Shown here: piece by piece, positions 29,417 to 38,929 of the stretch | Position numbering within the stretch: the stretch's first letter is position 1 | Layout of the letters: each line of letters opens with the position of its first letter | Notes under the pieces: model-generated | What the model saw: the letters and a program-made list of their open reading frames with translations, nothing else | The model's database searches: none | What the model was told of the DNA's origin: nothing | Made by a program: the position numbers and the translations under genes | Source of the DNA: JAGNNV01 sp031412915 | Lineage (GTDB): Bacteria > Acidobacteriota > Vicinamibacteria > Fen-336 > JAGNNV01 | Assembly: GCA_031412915.1 (NCBI GenBank) | Contig: JANODX010000020.1 | Location: forward strand, 20,916 to 84,915 | Direction: 5' to 3' | DNA: 64,000 bases

Positions 29417-32400
29417 CTAGGGCCAGAGCGTCGCTGCCCCGACCAGCCTCCACGTCGGATCGGTCCGATCGAACGGCGATGCAAAAGCCCCGATCCCCAG
29501 CCGCGTCGTCCCGTCCATCGACCACGTCATGAAGAAACCCGTGGTGGTGTTGTGCCAGAGGAAATCCGGCTTCCCGTCCGCGTTGAAGTCCGCGCGCGCC
29601 GATACCAACCGGAACTGACCAGGTGTCACCTGCATGTCCGGGTAGATCAGCGTCCCGGTGACGTTGGCGCCGGAGAGTTGCCAAGCCTGGATCAAGCCCG
29701 TGGTCGAATTGTACAGAATCAAATCGTCCGTGCCGTCCCCGTTCACGTCCGAGGCCGTCGCTGCCCCCGACGGGCTGTTCGTCGCCGGGTGGGGCACGTC
29801 GTAGTCCGTGATTCGGTTCCCGTTGTCGCACAAGACCACCTTCAGCGCGTCCGTCACCGAGTTGTAGTACACCACATCCAGCTCCCCGTCCCCGTTCGCG
29901 TCCATCGTCGTGGCCGCGCGCCACGGAGAGGCCATCGTGTAGTTCCCGAACTTGAAGCCCTTCAGATTGTCCCCGTCGATGTACCAGAACAATATCTGGC
30001 CCGTGGTGTAGTTGTGCCACAGGTAATCCAGGTTCCCATCCCGGTCGAAGTCCGCGATCGCACCGATGTGCCACGCCGGATCCGGACCCCACGGCGTCAC
30101 CCAGTTGAACGTCTCCAGCGACGGCGATCCCACCAACTCCTTCTTGAAGTGCCATCGATACAGATGGTTGTCCGCCAGGTTGTGGAACATCAGACGGAAT
30201 CGATCGCTGATCCCGTCCGTATTCACGATCGTGCCTGTCCCCTCCGCATCCCCAAGGACCGCACCCCCGCCGGGGCTCGAGAGAACCACCGAGAACGTCT
30301 CGTAGGGCTCCGACACCGCGTCTCCCACCACCTGCACCGTGATCGTCTTTGTGGTCTCACTCACGCCAAAGGTGATCTGGCCATTCGCCGTCACGTAGTC
30401 GTCGGGGGCTATTGCGCTCCCTTCGACCGTGGACCAGTTCACCGTCACCGGAGCCGCCGACGCCTGGTTCAACGTCGCCGTGAACAGCATCGGCGATGTT
30501 CCAGCGTTCCCCTCCGTCAACGACTTGTCTCCAATCGACACCACCAGGCCGTCGTCGGCCACCACGGTGCCCAGGCCGTCTGACTTGTGGATCGAGGCGT
30601 TGATCGCGTTCGAAAGCCGGAAGATCATGGTCTCGTCCGACTCCTGATTCGAATCCCGAACCACAGGCACGATCACCTGCTGCACCGCCGTGCCCCGCGC
30701 AATCATCGCCGTTCCCGACGCCGCGTTGTAGTCCGACCCCGAGGTCGCCGTCCCGTTCAGCGTCGTGTAGTCGACGTAGATGTCGCGGTCGTAGAGGATC
30801 TTGGACGTCCAGATGTTGAAGCTCAGGTAGCTGGTGCCCGCCCCGGTACCCTCCCCGAACCTCCCGGCCGGCAGCCAGGTCGAATCCCAGGACTTCGCGT
30901 CGGTCACCCGCAGCGTCGCTTCATCATCGTTGAGAATCGTGCCCGTGGCCACCGAGCGGGCGAGGGTGAAGCCAACGGGGTTGAACAGAGTCAGGGTGAA
31001 CGTCTCGTTTGGTTCCTCGACCTTGTCCCCGTTGATCGTCACTTCGATGAACTTCCTCCGCTCCCCGTTCGCAAACGTCAACGTGCCGGAGGCGGGGAGG
31101 TAGTCGGACGGCTCGGTAGCCGTTCCGCCCGTGGTCACGTAGTCCACCGTCCCTGGGCCCGTGGCCGTGGCCGCCCGTGAAACCAGGAACTTCATGACCC
31201 CGGGCGACACGTATCCCTCCGAGGCCACCGCATCCCAGACCGTGGCTCCGTCGTCATTGAGGATCGTGCCCACACCGGTACCATCCGCGATGGTCGCGTT
31301 GGTCGGATTACTCAGGGTCACCGTTAACGTCTCGTCCCCTTCGGCCTGGATGTCGCCATTGACCAGGACCGTGAAGGTCTGGGTCGTCACGCTGGGCGCG
31401 AAGGTCAAGGTCTGAGGACCGGTAGCGGCGTAGTCCCCAGGGGCGATGGCCGTCCCGTTCGACGTCACCGCCGACACCGTCACGGTCTGCGCGCTCTCGA
31501 CCGACAGAGTCGCCGTGAAGGACGCGTTCGTCGTTCCCGCGTCCCCCTCGAGCACGGACACGTCACCGATGGAGAGTGTCGCCGCCTGGACAGGATTGTA
31601 GCCGCGCTGGACCACCTCGAAATCTGAGGCATGGAGCGAGTTGAAGGCCGGATTCAGTATGCCGTTGTTCCAAAGCGTATTGAACGTGCCGCTGATGTAC
31701 ATGTCCGAACCGTTGTCGGCCATGATCAGGCCATACTTCTTCATGGCCCGGAAGATCTTCTGGATCGCCGGGTCGTAGCCCGAGATGTCCTTGCTCGCCT
31801 TCAGGCGCAGGCGGGCGCCCATGGGGAGGGCGAGCGAGTTGGTCCCCGCGGCATGGGAGGCAGGATAGACATACCCGTTGGAAGCGCGCAGGGTGACCCG
31901 GAAGGCGTGGTTGATCTCCGCCGTTCCGTAGACTTCGTCGTAACGCACGAGCCCGGGCAGGATGGCGAGGCCCGCCGCGTCCGCGGACGTCCAGCCGTCG
32001 GGACGGCGGTTGTTGGTCTTCATGTCGAAGAAGGCCCCCGAATACGCGCGCCAGGTCGAGCCGTCGTGGAAGACGTTGTAGAGCTCGTAAAGGAGCTTGT
32101 TGTCCTTGTCCACGATCAGGATGTGACGATCCGAACTATTTCGTTCGTCGACGTTGCCCGGCGATCCGCCCTCTACCCAGTGGACCTGAGTGATCGCTTC
32201 GTCAGGGATCGGGTAGAAGGGGAAGCTCGTATTGGTGTTGTGATCGACGCCGTCGCTTTCCTCCGGGGTCCCGTCCCCGAACTGCACCGTCTTCTTGGCC
32301 TGGGTCGAGTCCACGACGATGTAGGGGAAACCGTAGATCGCGGTCGAGCCGGGCGACTCCTCTCCTCCGAAGTCGGGGTGGAGGCTCCGGTTGCCGCCGT

Positions 32401-32647
32401 TGTTGATGAACGTGATGAAAGCGGCCGAGTTGGAATCGATCGGCGCGTTCGTGATGTCGAGGTTCCACCAGTTGTCGGCGGGAAACAGAGGGAAAGGACC
32501 GGGGAGACCTCCTCCCAGCGTGGCGGCGGCCGGAGTGATCGCGAGACTCCGAACCGAGTCCGCGGGGGCCCCGGGCCGCGACATTAGAACAATCACGGGA
32601 AGCGCCCACCAGGCACGTCGTGTTCCCGATGTCTTTGTTGTCGCCAT
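29417..32647 (-). CDS. Secreted protein: unrecognised N-terminal domain, four Calx-beta domains, VCBS propeller
   Basis: About 1076 aa. ATG 32647 is preferred over TTG 32671 because a GGAGAAGG ribosome site lies before it. The N-terminus has a Tat/Sec-like signal (TRRAWWALPVIVLM). Residues about 40-350 form a domain I do not recognise, with FPADNWWNLDITNAPIDSNS, SLHPDFGG, HILIVDKDNKLLYELYNVFH and YPASHAAGT; it looks like an extracellular enzyme or binding domain. Four Calx-beta-type domains (about 354-807) and a propeller (808-1076) follow. From the second Calx-beta domain on, the sequence is nearly the same as in the neighbouring giants. Spacing of 230 bp to the upstream-coded giant suggests its own promoter. 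Confidence 0.85.
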   Translation of the reverse strand: MATTKTSGTRRAWWALPVIVLMSRPGAPADSVRSLAITPAAATLGGGLPGPFPLFPADNWWNLDITNAPIDSNSAAFITFINNGGNRSLHPDFGGEESPGSTAIYGFPYIVVDSTQAKKTVQFGDGTPEESDGVDHNTNTSFPFYPIPDEAITQVHWVEGGSPGNVDERNSSDRHILIVDKDNKLLYELYNVFHDGSTWRAYSGAFFDMKTNNRRPDGWTSADAAGLAILPGLVRYDEVYGTAEINHAFRVTLRASNGYVYPASHAAGTNSLALPMGARLRLKASKDISGYDPAIQKIFRAMKKYGLIMADNGSDMYISGTFNTLWNNGILNPAFNSLHASDFEVVQRGYNPVQAATLSIGDVSVLEGDAGTTNASFTATLSVESAQTVTVSAVTSNGTAIAPGDYAATGPQTLTFAPSVTTQTFTVLVNGDIQAEGDETLTVTLSNPTNATIADGTGVGTILNDDGATVWDAVASEGYVSPGVMKFLVSRAATATGPGTVDYVTTGGTATEPSDYLPASGTLTFANGERRKFIEVTINGDKVEEPNETFTLTLFNPVGFTLARSVATGTILNDDEATLRVTDAKSWDSTWLPAGRFGEGTGAGTSYLSFNIWTSKILYDRDIYVDYTTLNGTATSGSDYNAASGTAMIARGTAVQQVIVPVVRDSNQESDETMIFRLSNAINASIHKSDGLGTVVADDGLVVSIGDKSLTEGNAGTSPMLFTATLNQASAAPVTVNWSTVEGSAIAPDDYVTANGQITFGVSETTKTITVQVVGDAVSEPYETFSVVLSSPGGGAVLGDAEGTGTIVNTDGISDRFRLMFHNLADNHLYRWHFKKELVGSPSLETFNWVTPWGPDPAWHIGAIADFDRDGNLDYLWHNYTTGQILFWYIDGDNLKGFKFGNYTMASPWRAATTMDANGDGELDVVYYNSVTDALKVVLCDNGNRITDYDVPHPATNSPSGAATASDVNGDGTDDLILYNSTTGLIQAWQLSGANVTGTLIYPDMQVTPGQFRLVSARADFNADGKPDFLWHNTTTGFFMTWSMDGTTRLGIGAFASPFDRTDPTWRLVGAATLWP

Positions 32648-32812
32648 TAGCGCGCCCTTCTCCGGAGGCAAACCGTGCCCGCGGCCTCAGGCTAGCAGGG
32701 CGGGGGCGAGGGGCAGGTGCCGTAAGTCACCATCCCAGGGTCGATGGCGGCCCTCCCAACCAGGTCCCCGGCCGCGAAAGGCGCGAAACCATCGTTGTTA
32801 AAGAGGTCGGAA

Positions 32813-35800
32813 CTACGGCCAGAGGGTCGCCGCCCCCACCAGCCTCCACGTCGGATCCGTCCGATCGAACGGCGAGGCGAACGTTCCGATCCCCAGACGC
32901 GTGGTCCCGTCCATCGACCAGGTCATGAAGAATCCCGTCACCGTGTTGTGCCACAGGAAATCCGGCTTTCCGTCCGCGTTGAAGTCCGCCCGCGCCGACA
33001 CCAGACGGAATTGATCCGGCGTCCCTTGCAGCAACCCGGCATAGGGGATCTCCGTCCGGTTCAGACCCGTCAGTTGCCAGGCCTTGATCGCTCCCGTCGA
33101 CGAGTTGTAGAGAATCAGGTCATCCGCACCGTCCCCGTTCACATCCGACGCCGTCGCCACTCGCCACGGTTCCGATGGCGGCAGCGTCGTCGCCAGATCG
33201 TAGTTCAACAGAGGGTTCAGTTGATTCCCGTTTTCACACAAAACTACCTTCAGAACACCCGTCTGGTCGTTGTAGTACACCACATCCAGTTCCCCATCCC
33301 CGTTCGCGTCCATCGTCGTCGCCACGCGCCACGGCGAGAACATCAGGTAGTTCTGGAACTTGAAGCCCTTCAGATTGTCCCCGTCGATGTACCAGAACAA
33401 CATCTGCCCCGTCGTGTAGTTGTGCCACAAGTAATCCAGGTTCCCGTCCCGATCGAAGTCCGCTATCGCACCGATGTGCCACGCCGGATCCGGACCCCAC
33501 GGAGTCACCCAGTTGAACGTCTCCAGCGACGGCGATCCCACCACTTCCTTCTTGAAGTGCCATCGATACAGATGGTTGTCCGCCAGATTGTGGAACATCA
33601 GACGGAATCGATCGCTGATCCCGTCCGTATTCACGATCGTTCCTGTCCCCTCCGCATCCCCAAGGATGGCTCCGCCGCCGGGACTCGACAGAACGACCGA
33701 GAACGTCTCATACGGCTCCGCCACCGCATCTCCCACCACCTGCACCATGATCGTCTGGGTGGTCTGGTTTGCGGCAAAAGTGATCAGACCGTTCGCCGTT
33801 ACAAAATCATCGGGCGCTATGGCACTTCCCTCTACCGTGGACCAGTTCACCGTCACCGGAACTACCGGCGACTGGTTCAACGTGGCCGTGAAGACCATCG
33901 GCGATGTTCCACTGTTCCCCTCCGTCAACGACTTGTCTCCAATCGACACCACCAGGCCGTCGTCCGCCACCACCGTGCCCAGGCCGTCGCTCTTGTAGAT
34001 CGAGGCGTTGATCGCGTTCGAAAGCCGGAAGGTCACCGTCTCATCCGACTCCACATTCGAATCCCGAACCACCGGCACGATCACCTGCTGCACCGCCGTG
34101 CCCCGCGCGATCATCACCGTCCCGGACATCGCCGTGTAGTCGGACCCGGATGTCGCGGTCCCGTTCAGCGTCGTGTAATTCACGAAGATGTCACGGTCGT
34201 AGAGGATCTTGGATGTCCAGATGTTGAACCGCAGGTCGCTTTGGCCCGCCCCGCTGCCTTCTCCGAACTTGTTTCCGGTCCAATCCCACGACTTCGCGTC
34301 GGTCACCCTCAGCGTCGCTTCGTCGTCGTTGAGGATCGTGCCGGTCGCGACCGAGCGGGCGAGGGTGAAGCCAACAGGGTTGAACAGAGTCAGAGTGAAC
34401 GTCTCGTTTAGTTCCTCGACCTTGTCTCCCTTGATCGTCACGTCGATGAATTTCCTCCGCTCCCCGTTCGCGAACGTCAACGTGCCGGAGGCGGGGAGGT
34501 AGTCGGACGGCTCGGTAGCCGTTCCGCCCGTGGTCACGTATTCCACCGTCCCTGGTCCCGTGGCCGTGGCCGCCCGTGAGACCAGGAATTTCATGACACC
34601 GGTCGACACGTATCCCTCCGAGGCCACGGCATCCCATACCGTGACTCCGTCGTCATTCAGGATCGTTCCCACACCGGCGCCATCCGCGATGATCGCGTTG
34701 GTCGGATTGCTCAGGGTCACCGTGAACGTCTCGTCCCCTTCAACCTGGGTATCACCATTGACCAATACCGTGAAGGTCTGGGTCGTTACGCTGGGCGCGA
34801 AGGTCAAGGTCTGAGGACCCGTGGCGGCGTAGTCGCCGGGAGCTATGGCCGTCCCGTTCGACGTCACCGCCGACACCGTCACGGTCTGGATGCTTGCCGC
34901 CGACAGGGTCGCCGTGAACACCGCGCTCACTGTCCCGGAATCCCCCTCCGTCACCGTCACGTCATTGATGCTGACGTTGACCGAGTCGTCGCTGATGGTG
35001 ACCGCGAGCTGGTAGCCCTGGGCGCTATTGACGGGGCCGGCGAACGCGCGGACGAAGTACGTGCCGGCTCCTCCGAGCGAGGTGGCGGGAATGCTCTCCG
35101 CGAGCCCGGCGGCGAAGGCGTTGGCGGATGCGAGCACGCTTGTCCCATCGGCGTCGCGCAACTCGATGCCCAGATCGTTGACGGCGAGGGCGTTGAAGCT
35201 CGCGCCGGCGCTGCACGATCCGTCGCCGTTCTGGGGCCCCGCGAGGTAGGTCGACCCGATCGGAGTCAGGGTAAGAGCCGCCCGCTTTCCCGCGGCCACC
35301 GTGAACTTGTAGAAATCCACGTCCGCATCGTCATCGGCGGAGAGGTCGATTGTGGAGGTCACGCCGTTGCCGAGCACGCCGAGGTTGGAGGCGGTACCGG
35401 CCGTTTCGTTGTCCTCCTTGTCGTCCCCATATCCGCGCCAGCCGGCCAGCTTGTCGTCGAGCTGGGCGTGCACGAAGGCGGTGGACAAGGTCGGTTCCAT
35501 CAGCTTCGTGTTGTTGATGGGGCAGGAATGGCGAATGCCGAGGCCGTGGCCGTGTTCGTGCGCGACAATGTTGCGGAGGCCCAGGGATCCGTTGGCGAGA
35601 CCGCCGCCCGGATTGGAGTAGTAGGTGTCGCCGGTGTCGATGACCATGTCGCCAACCTCGGGGAAGTAGTTGTAAGCGAGAACGCTCGGACCGCCGCCGT
35701 CGATGAAGTGACCTCCGATGCGCACGTCGGCGCGTGTGTTCAGGACGCCCGGGTTATAGGGAAAGACACCGCCGTTCGCCAGGGAAGCGCCGTCGTCGTA

Positions 35801-36355
35801 GTTCACTTTTACATAGGTGACGCCGGTGAGGGCGCCCCACCGGTCGAATACGGTCTGGAAGTGTTGAAGCCAGGCCGCTTCACTTCCGTAGATGCCGGTG
35901 AGGAAAGCCTTCAGATTGCTGGGTGCGTTGGACTCGGAGGGTCGGCCTGCGGTCGCCGCGATGGGCGTGCCATCGGGCACGATGTTCCAGGTCAGTGTCG
36001 TGACCTGCCCTTGGGTCAGGCCGCCGCCATCGGTGGCGGTGGTGTCCCACCGATTCGCGTCGGGGAACTCGTAGGACGGAGCCTCGAGGCTGTCGATGAA
36101 GTTCCGGCGGTCCGCGTATTGCCGCATCACTTCGACCGGGGTGCCGGGGGCGAAACAGACTTCCGGCAGAATCACTCGTCGGTGTCCAACAGACTCTGGT
36201 GATGCCGACCTCGGGGTCCACCCGGATGCTTGCGCCTCTCTTGAAGACATCACTGACGTCTTCGAAGCGGCCGTGGTCAAAGAAACCGCCGCTGAAAACA
36301 GGGCCAGACCGATTGAACGTCTCGAGCGGGGACCGAGAAGGTTCATTGAGCACAC
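32813..36355 (-). CDS. Secreted matrixin-type metalloprotease with PPC-like, Calx-beta and VCBS propeller domains
   Basis: About 1180 aa. The zinc motif HEHGHGLGIRH lies near residue 264 and is followed by a Met-turn (KLMEP) about 20 residues later, as in matrixins and other metzincins. A domain with DDADVDFYKFTVAAGKRAAL (about 335-450) resembles bacterial pre-peptidase C-terminal domains. Four Calx-beta-type domains and the shared propeller complete the protein. GTG 36355 is chosen because GGAGGTG at 36362-36368 sits 6 nt upstream; ATG 36346 is 15 nt away. A signal segment (SIGLALFSAAVSLTTAAS) follows. Probably a secreted calcium- and zinc-dependent protease; its target may include neighbouring surface proteins, which is speculation. 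Confidence 0.88.
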   Translation of the reverse strand: MCSMNLLGPRSRRSIGLALFSAAVSLTTAASKTSVMSSREAQASGWTPRSASPESVGHRRVILPEVCFAPGTPVEVMRQYADRRNFIDSLEAPSYEFPDANRWDTTATDGGGLTQGQVTTLTWNIVPDGTPIAATAGRPSESNAPSNLKAFLTGIYGSEAAWLQHFQTVFDRWGALTGVTYVKVNYDDGASLANGGVFPYNPGVLNTRADVRIGGHFIDGGGPSVLAYNYFPEVGDMVIDTGDTYYSNPGGGLANGSLGLRNIVAHEHGHGLGIRHSCPINNTKLMEPTLSTAFVHAQLDDKLAGWRGYGDDKEDNETAGTASNLGVLGNGVTSTIDLSADDDADVDFYKFTVAAGKRAALTLTPIGSTYLAGPQNGDGSCSAGASFNALAVNDLGIELRDADGTSVLASANAFAAGLAESIPATSLGGAGTYFVRAFAGPVNSAQGYQLAVTISDDSVNVSINDVTVTEGDSGTVSAVFTATLSAASIQTVTVSAVTSNGTAIAPGDYAATGPQTLTFAPSVTTQTFTVLVNGDTQVEGDETFTVTLSNPTNAIIADGAGVGTILNDDGVTVWDAVASEGYVSTGVMKFLVSRAATATGPGTVEYVTTGGTATEPSDYLPASGTLTFANGERRKFIDVTIKGDKVEELNETFTLTLFNPVGFTLARSVATGTILNDDEATLRVTDAKSWDWTGNKFGEGSGAGQSDLRFNIWTSKILYDRDIFVNYTTLNGTATSGSDYTAMSGTVMIARGTAVQQVIVPVVRDSNVESDETVTFRLSNAINASIYKSDGLGTVVADDGLVVSIGDKSLTEGNSGTSPMVFTATLNQSPVVPVTVNWSTVEGSAIAPDDFVTANGLITFAANQTTQTIMVQVVGDAVAEPYETFSVVLSSPGGGAILGDAEGTGTIVNTDGISDRFRLMFHNLADNHLYRWHFKKEVVGSPSLETFNWVTPWGPDPAWHIGAIADFDRDGNLDYLWHNYTTGQMLFWYIDGDNLKGFKFQNYLMFSPWRVATTMDANGDGELDVVYYNDQTGVLKVVLCENGNQLNPLLNYDLATTLPPSEPWRVATASDVNGDGADDLILYNSSTGAIKAWQLTGLNRTEIPYAGLLQGTPDQFRLVSARADFNADGKPDFLWHNTVTGFFMTWSMDGTTRLGIGTFASPFDRTDPTWRLVGAATLWP

Positions 36356-36422
36356 ACAATACACCTCCAAACGTGGCAGGTGAGTTCAAAATCGGTCGTT
36401 GGCAGAGAGTCCGGAAGCCCGA

Positions 36423-37548
36423 CTAACGAGGCCGGGCCTCCGCTTTCCTGGCGATTCCTTCCAACCCCTTGGCCCTGGCTTCAGCGGCCACCTTCAGAAG
36501 ACGCGCGCCTGCACCCGGCGTTCCAGCCGCCATCCCCAGCTCCGCCGCGGCCAGGCGGAGCTCGAATTCATCGACCACGCGACCTCCCTTCGCCGCAGCC
36601 AAACGCGCCGCTTCAAGACCCCGAGCGACTCGATCTATCCCAGGGCTTTTCGGTTCCGCCGCCGCGATCCGCGCCTCGGCCAGAAGGGCCGAAAGTTTGA
36701 CCCGGCTGTCCGCGCTGGTGTCGACCTTCGGCAGGGCCTTTGCGAGCGTCGCATCAGCCTCCTTCACCCTGCCCTGGGCTCGCTCCGCATCCGCGATCAC
36801 CACCTGGGCCCAAAGAGCGAGATCGAGAGCGCCTTGCACCCGCAGAGGCTCCTCGGCCTCGCGCGCCTCTTTCTCACCCTCGGCCGCCCGGCCCGTGTCG
36901 TTCAGCAACGCCGCCAGCCGCACCCGGGTCTCGGCCGCGAGCGCAGGTTCCGTCTGTTCCTTGATCGACGAGCGGTAACGCTCCTCCGCGGCCCGGAGAT
37001 CGCCGGTTTGAACGAGCACCTCCGCGATCCGGTACGTGTCGTAGGCCGACCCCGAGGCATCGCCCAACTCCCGATTCATGCCCAGCGCTTCCTCGTGCGA
37101 GTCCCGCGACCCCTTGAGATCGCCCCGGGCCAGCAGAACTTCGCCGAGATTCGTCAGGAGCACGGCGGTGAGCCGCTTCTCACCGAGTTCGGTATAGACG
37201 CCGAGCGCCTGCTGATACCGGGCCTGCGCCCTCCGCAGATCGCCGATCAGATGCCGCAGGGATCCGAGGTTGTTATAAGCGGCGGCCGCCTCCCTCCTGG
37301 CGCCGATCTCTTCGGCGATGACCAGCGTCTCCTCGTAGCGCTTCTCCGCCTCGGCGTATTTCCCCTGGTCCTGAAAAGCGACACCCATGTCCTTCAAAGC
37401 TCGCAATTCGTTCAGACGGTCTCCGAATTCGCGGAAGATGCCGAGGGCGACGCCGAAGAGCTGAAGCGCTCCTTTCGGATCTCCTCGGCGCTGGACGAGA
37501 TCGTTGCCGATCCGGAGCAAAGTCTTCGCCAGACCTTCCCGGTCCCCC
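36423..37548 (-). pseudogene. TPR-repeat protein, 5'-truncated at a rearrangement junction
   Basis: The frame is open from the junction at 37548 down to a TAG at 36423. A TTG at 37520 would give 365 aa. It holds about six tetratricopeptide repeats early on (e.g. AEKRYEETLVIAEEIG, AQARYQQALGVYTELGEKR, AEERYRSSIKEQ), then a degenerate Ala-rich helical tail. The homologous sequence appears to continue upstream of TTG 37520 (GDREGLAKTLLRIGND), but the match ends where a propeller-coding fragment begins on the other strand. In many bacteria such TPR blocks are the C-terminal part of larger kinase or regulator proteins. The truncated form could still be translated. It lies about 65 bp upstream of the metalloprotease gene on the same strand. 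Confidence 0.7.
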
Positions 37549-38166
37549 GGAAACCTGGACTATCTGTGGCACAACACCACGACGGGCCGGATGCTGTTCT
37601 GGTACGTCGACGGAGACAACCTGAAGGGCTTCAAGTTCCAGAACTACGACATGCTGTCGCCCTGGCGTGTGGCCACGACAATGGACGCGAACGGAGACGG
37701 CGAGCTGGACGTGGTGTACTTCAACGACCAGACGGGCGTGATCCGCGTGGTGTTGTGCGACAACGGGGACCGGTTGTCGAACTACGATCTGACGCCGACA
37801 CTTTCGGGCTCGTGGCGGGCCGTGGCGGCTTCGGACGTGGACGGCGACGGCGCGGAGGATTTGATTCTGTACAACTCATCGACCGGAGCGATCGAGGCCT
37901 GGAAGTTGTCGGGGGCGACGCGGACGGGAACACTCGCGTACGCCGCCCCGCAAACGACGCCGGATCAGTTCCGTCTGGTGTCGGCCCGGGCGGACTTCAA
38001 TGCGGACGGGAAGCCGGACTTCCTGTGGCACAACACGGTGACGGGATTCTTCATGACGTGGTCGATGGATGGGACGACGCGGTTGGGTGTGGGTCAGTTT
38101 GCGTCGCCGTTCGATCGGACCGATCCCACCTGGAGGCTGGTGGGGGCCGCGACACTCTGGCCGTAG
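37549..38166 (+). pseudogene. Inverted fragment of the VCBS propeller module
   Basis: Codes for the last about 205 residues of the same propeller found at the end of the three giants, from GNLDYLWHNTTTG to the common terminal LVGAATLWP. It is on the opposite strand to them. It begins abruptly at GGA 37549: the expected preceding DFDR-DG codons are replaced by sequence belonging to the TPR gene. There is no start codon, signal peptide or Calx-beta domain of its own; an ATG-free frame runs into it from antisense TPR sequence. Most likely the remnant of a fourth family member cut by an inversion or deletion. A metagenome assembly error at a repeated module is a real alternative. Confidence 0.8.
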
Positions 38167-38226
38167 ATTTCGTTCCCTGAATTCGGCCCCTGTCGCGGGC
38201 TACGCCGTTGGCGTATAGTCCGCGCG

Positions 38227-38544
38227 GTGCTGTTCGTTGAGACTCCGGTTTTCACGAGCCTGGTCCGCAGGCACCTTGACGACGAGAGCTACCGAATGCT
38301 CCAGACCGCGCTTCTGCTGCGACCTGAGCAAGGAGCGCTGATCGCAGGCTCGAGCGGCTTGCGCAAGATTCGTTGGGGTCGCAAAGGCGCAGGCAAGCGG
38401 GGCGGATTCAGAGTCATCTACTTCTGGCACAAGCCAAGCGGCACATGTTTCATGCTCTTTCTCTTCGCGAAGAACGAGCAGGGGGACTTGACCGCAGGCC
38501 AGACCAAAGCGTTATCCCGACTCGTTCGCGAGGAGTTTCCATGA
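38227..38544 (+). CDS. RelE/HigB-like type II toxin
   Basis: 105 aa, basic, with the RelE-superfamily pattern LRKIRWGRKGAGKRGGFRVIYFW followed by FLFAKNEQGDLTAGQ near the C-terminus, as in the COG4737-type HigB2/RelE-like toxins. Such proteins cleave mRNA on the ribosome. The GTG start at 38227 has no ribosome site; a TATAGT box at 38214-38219 would place the transcript start at or next to the GTG, so the message may be leaderless. The stop overlaps the antitoxin's ATG by 4 bp, the usual toxin-first order for this family. It lies directly after the propeller fragment. Confidence 0.85.
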   Translation: MLFVETPVFTSLVRRHLDDESYRMLQTALLLRPEQGALIAGSSGLRKIRWGRKGAGKRGGFRVIYFWHKPSGTCFMLFLFAKNEQGDLTAGQTKALSRLVREEFP

Positions 38545-38839
38545 AACCTGAAGCCTTCCAACAACTGCTCTTGAGCGTCAAGCAGGCAGGACGCATTCGC
38601 CGAGGCGCCGCGAAACCATCCCGCATTTTCGCGTTCGCGCCGGCGGATGTGAAGGCGATCCGGGCGCGTCTCGGAAAGTCTCAAACCGAATTCGCGCACA
38701 TGATCGGGGTCAGCGTCGGCACCTTGCAGAATTGGGAACAGGGTCGGCGCACGCCCGATGGACCGGCGCTTGCCCCCTGCTGCGGGTGGCATCTGCTGAT
38801 CCAAACGCCGTAGCCCGCGCGCTACAGGGGGCCGCCTAA
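38541..38839 (+). pseudogene. XRE/HigA-like antitoxin with apparent one-base deletion
   Basis: As read, the frame ends at 38813 (90 aa). It carries a helix-turn-helix (IRARLGKSQTEFAHMIGVSVGTLQNWEQGRRTPDGPA, about residues 44-80). After this the sequence becomes unlike an antitoxin (APCCGWHLLIQTP). Restoring one C in the run of five at 38773-38777 gives ALAPLLRVASADPNAVARAL and a stop at 38837-38839, the expected tail of this family (ARALLRVAxxxPEAVxxAL type). The HTH is intact, so DNA binding might survive, but the C-terminal toxin-contact or dimer part is lost. A sequencing error in the C run is possible. Confidence 0.75.
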
Positions 38840-38929
38840 TTCTCTCTTGCCCTATTTCGGATCAGACTTCTCCGGATTTACTTGTCCTGGGCGGAGTCGC
38901 AACCGACGGGCCTTTGATACAGAGGCGCA

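Noticed and set aside
36399..38180. 593-aa plus-strand frame crossing the TPR gene and the propeller fragment
   Set aside because: It is in a different phase from the propeller fragment and antisense to the TPR repeats; its residues show no domain in either part.
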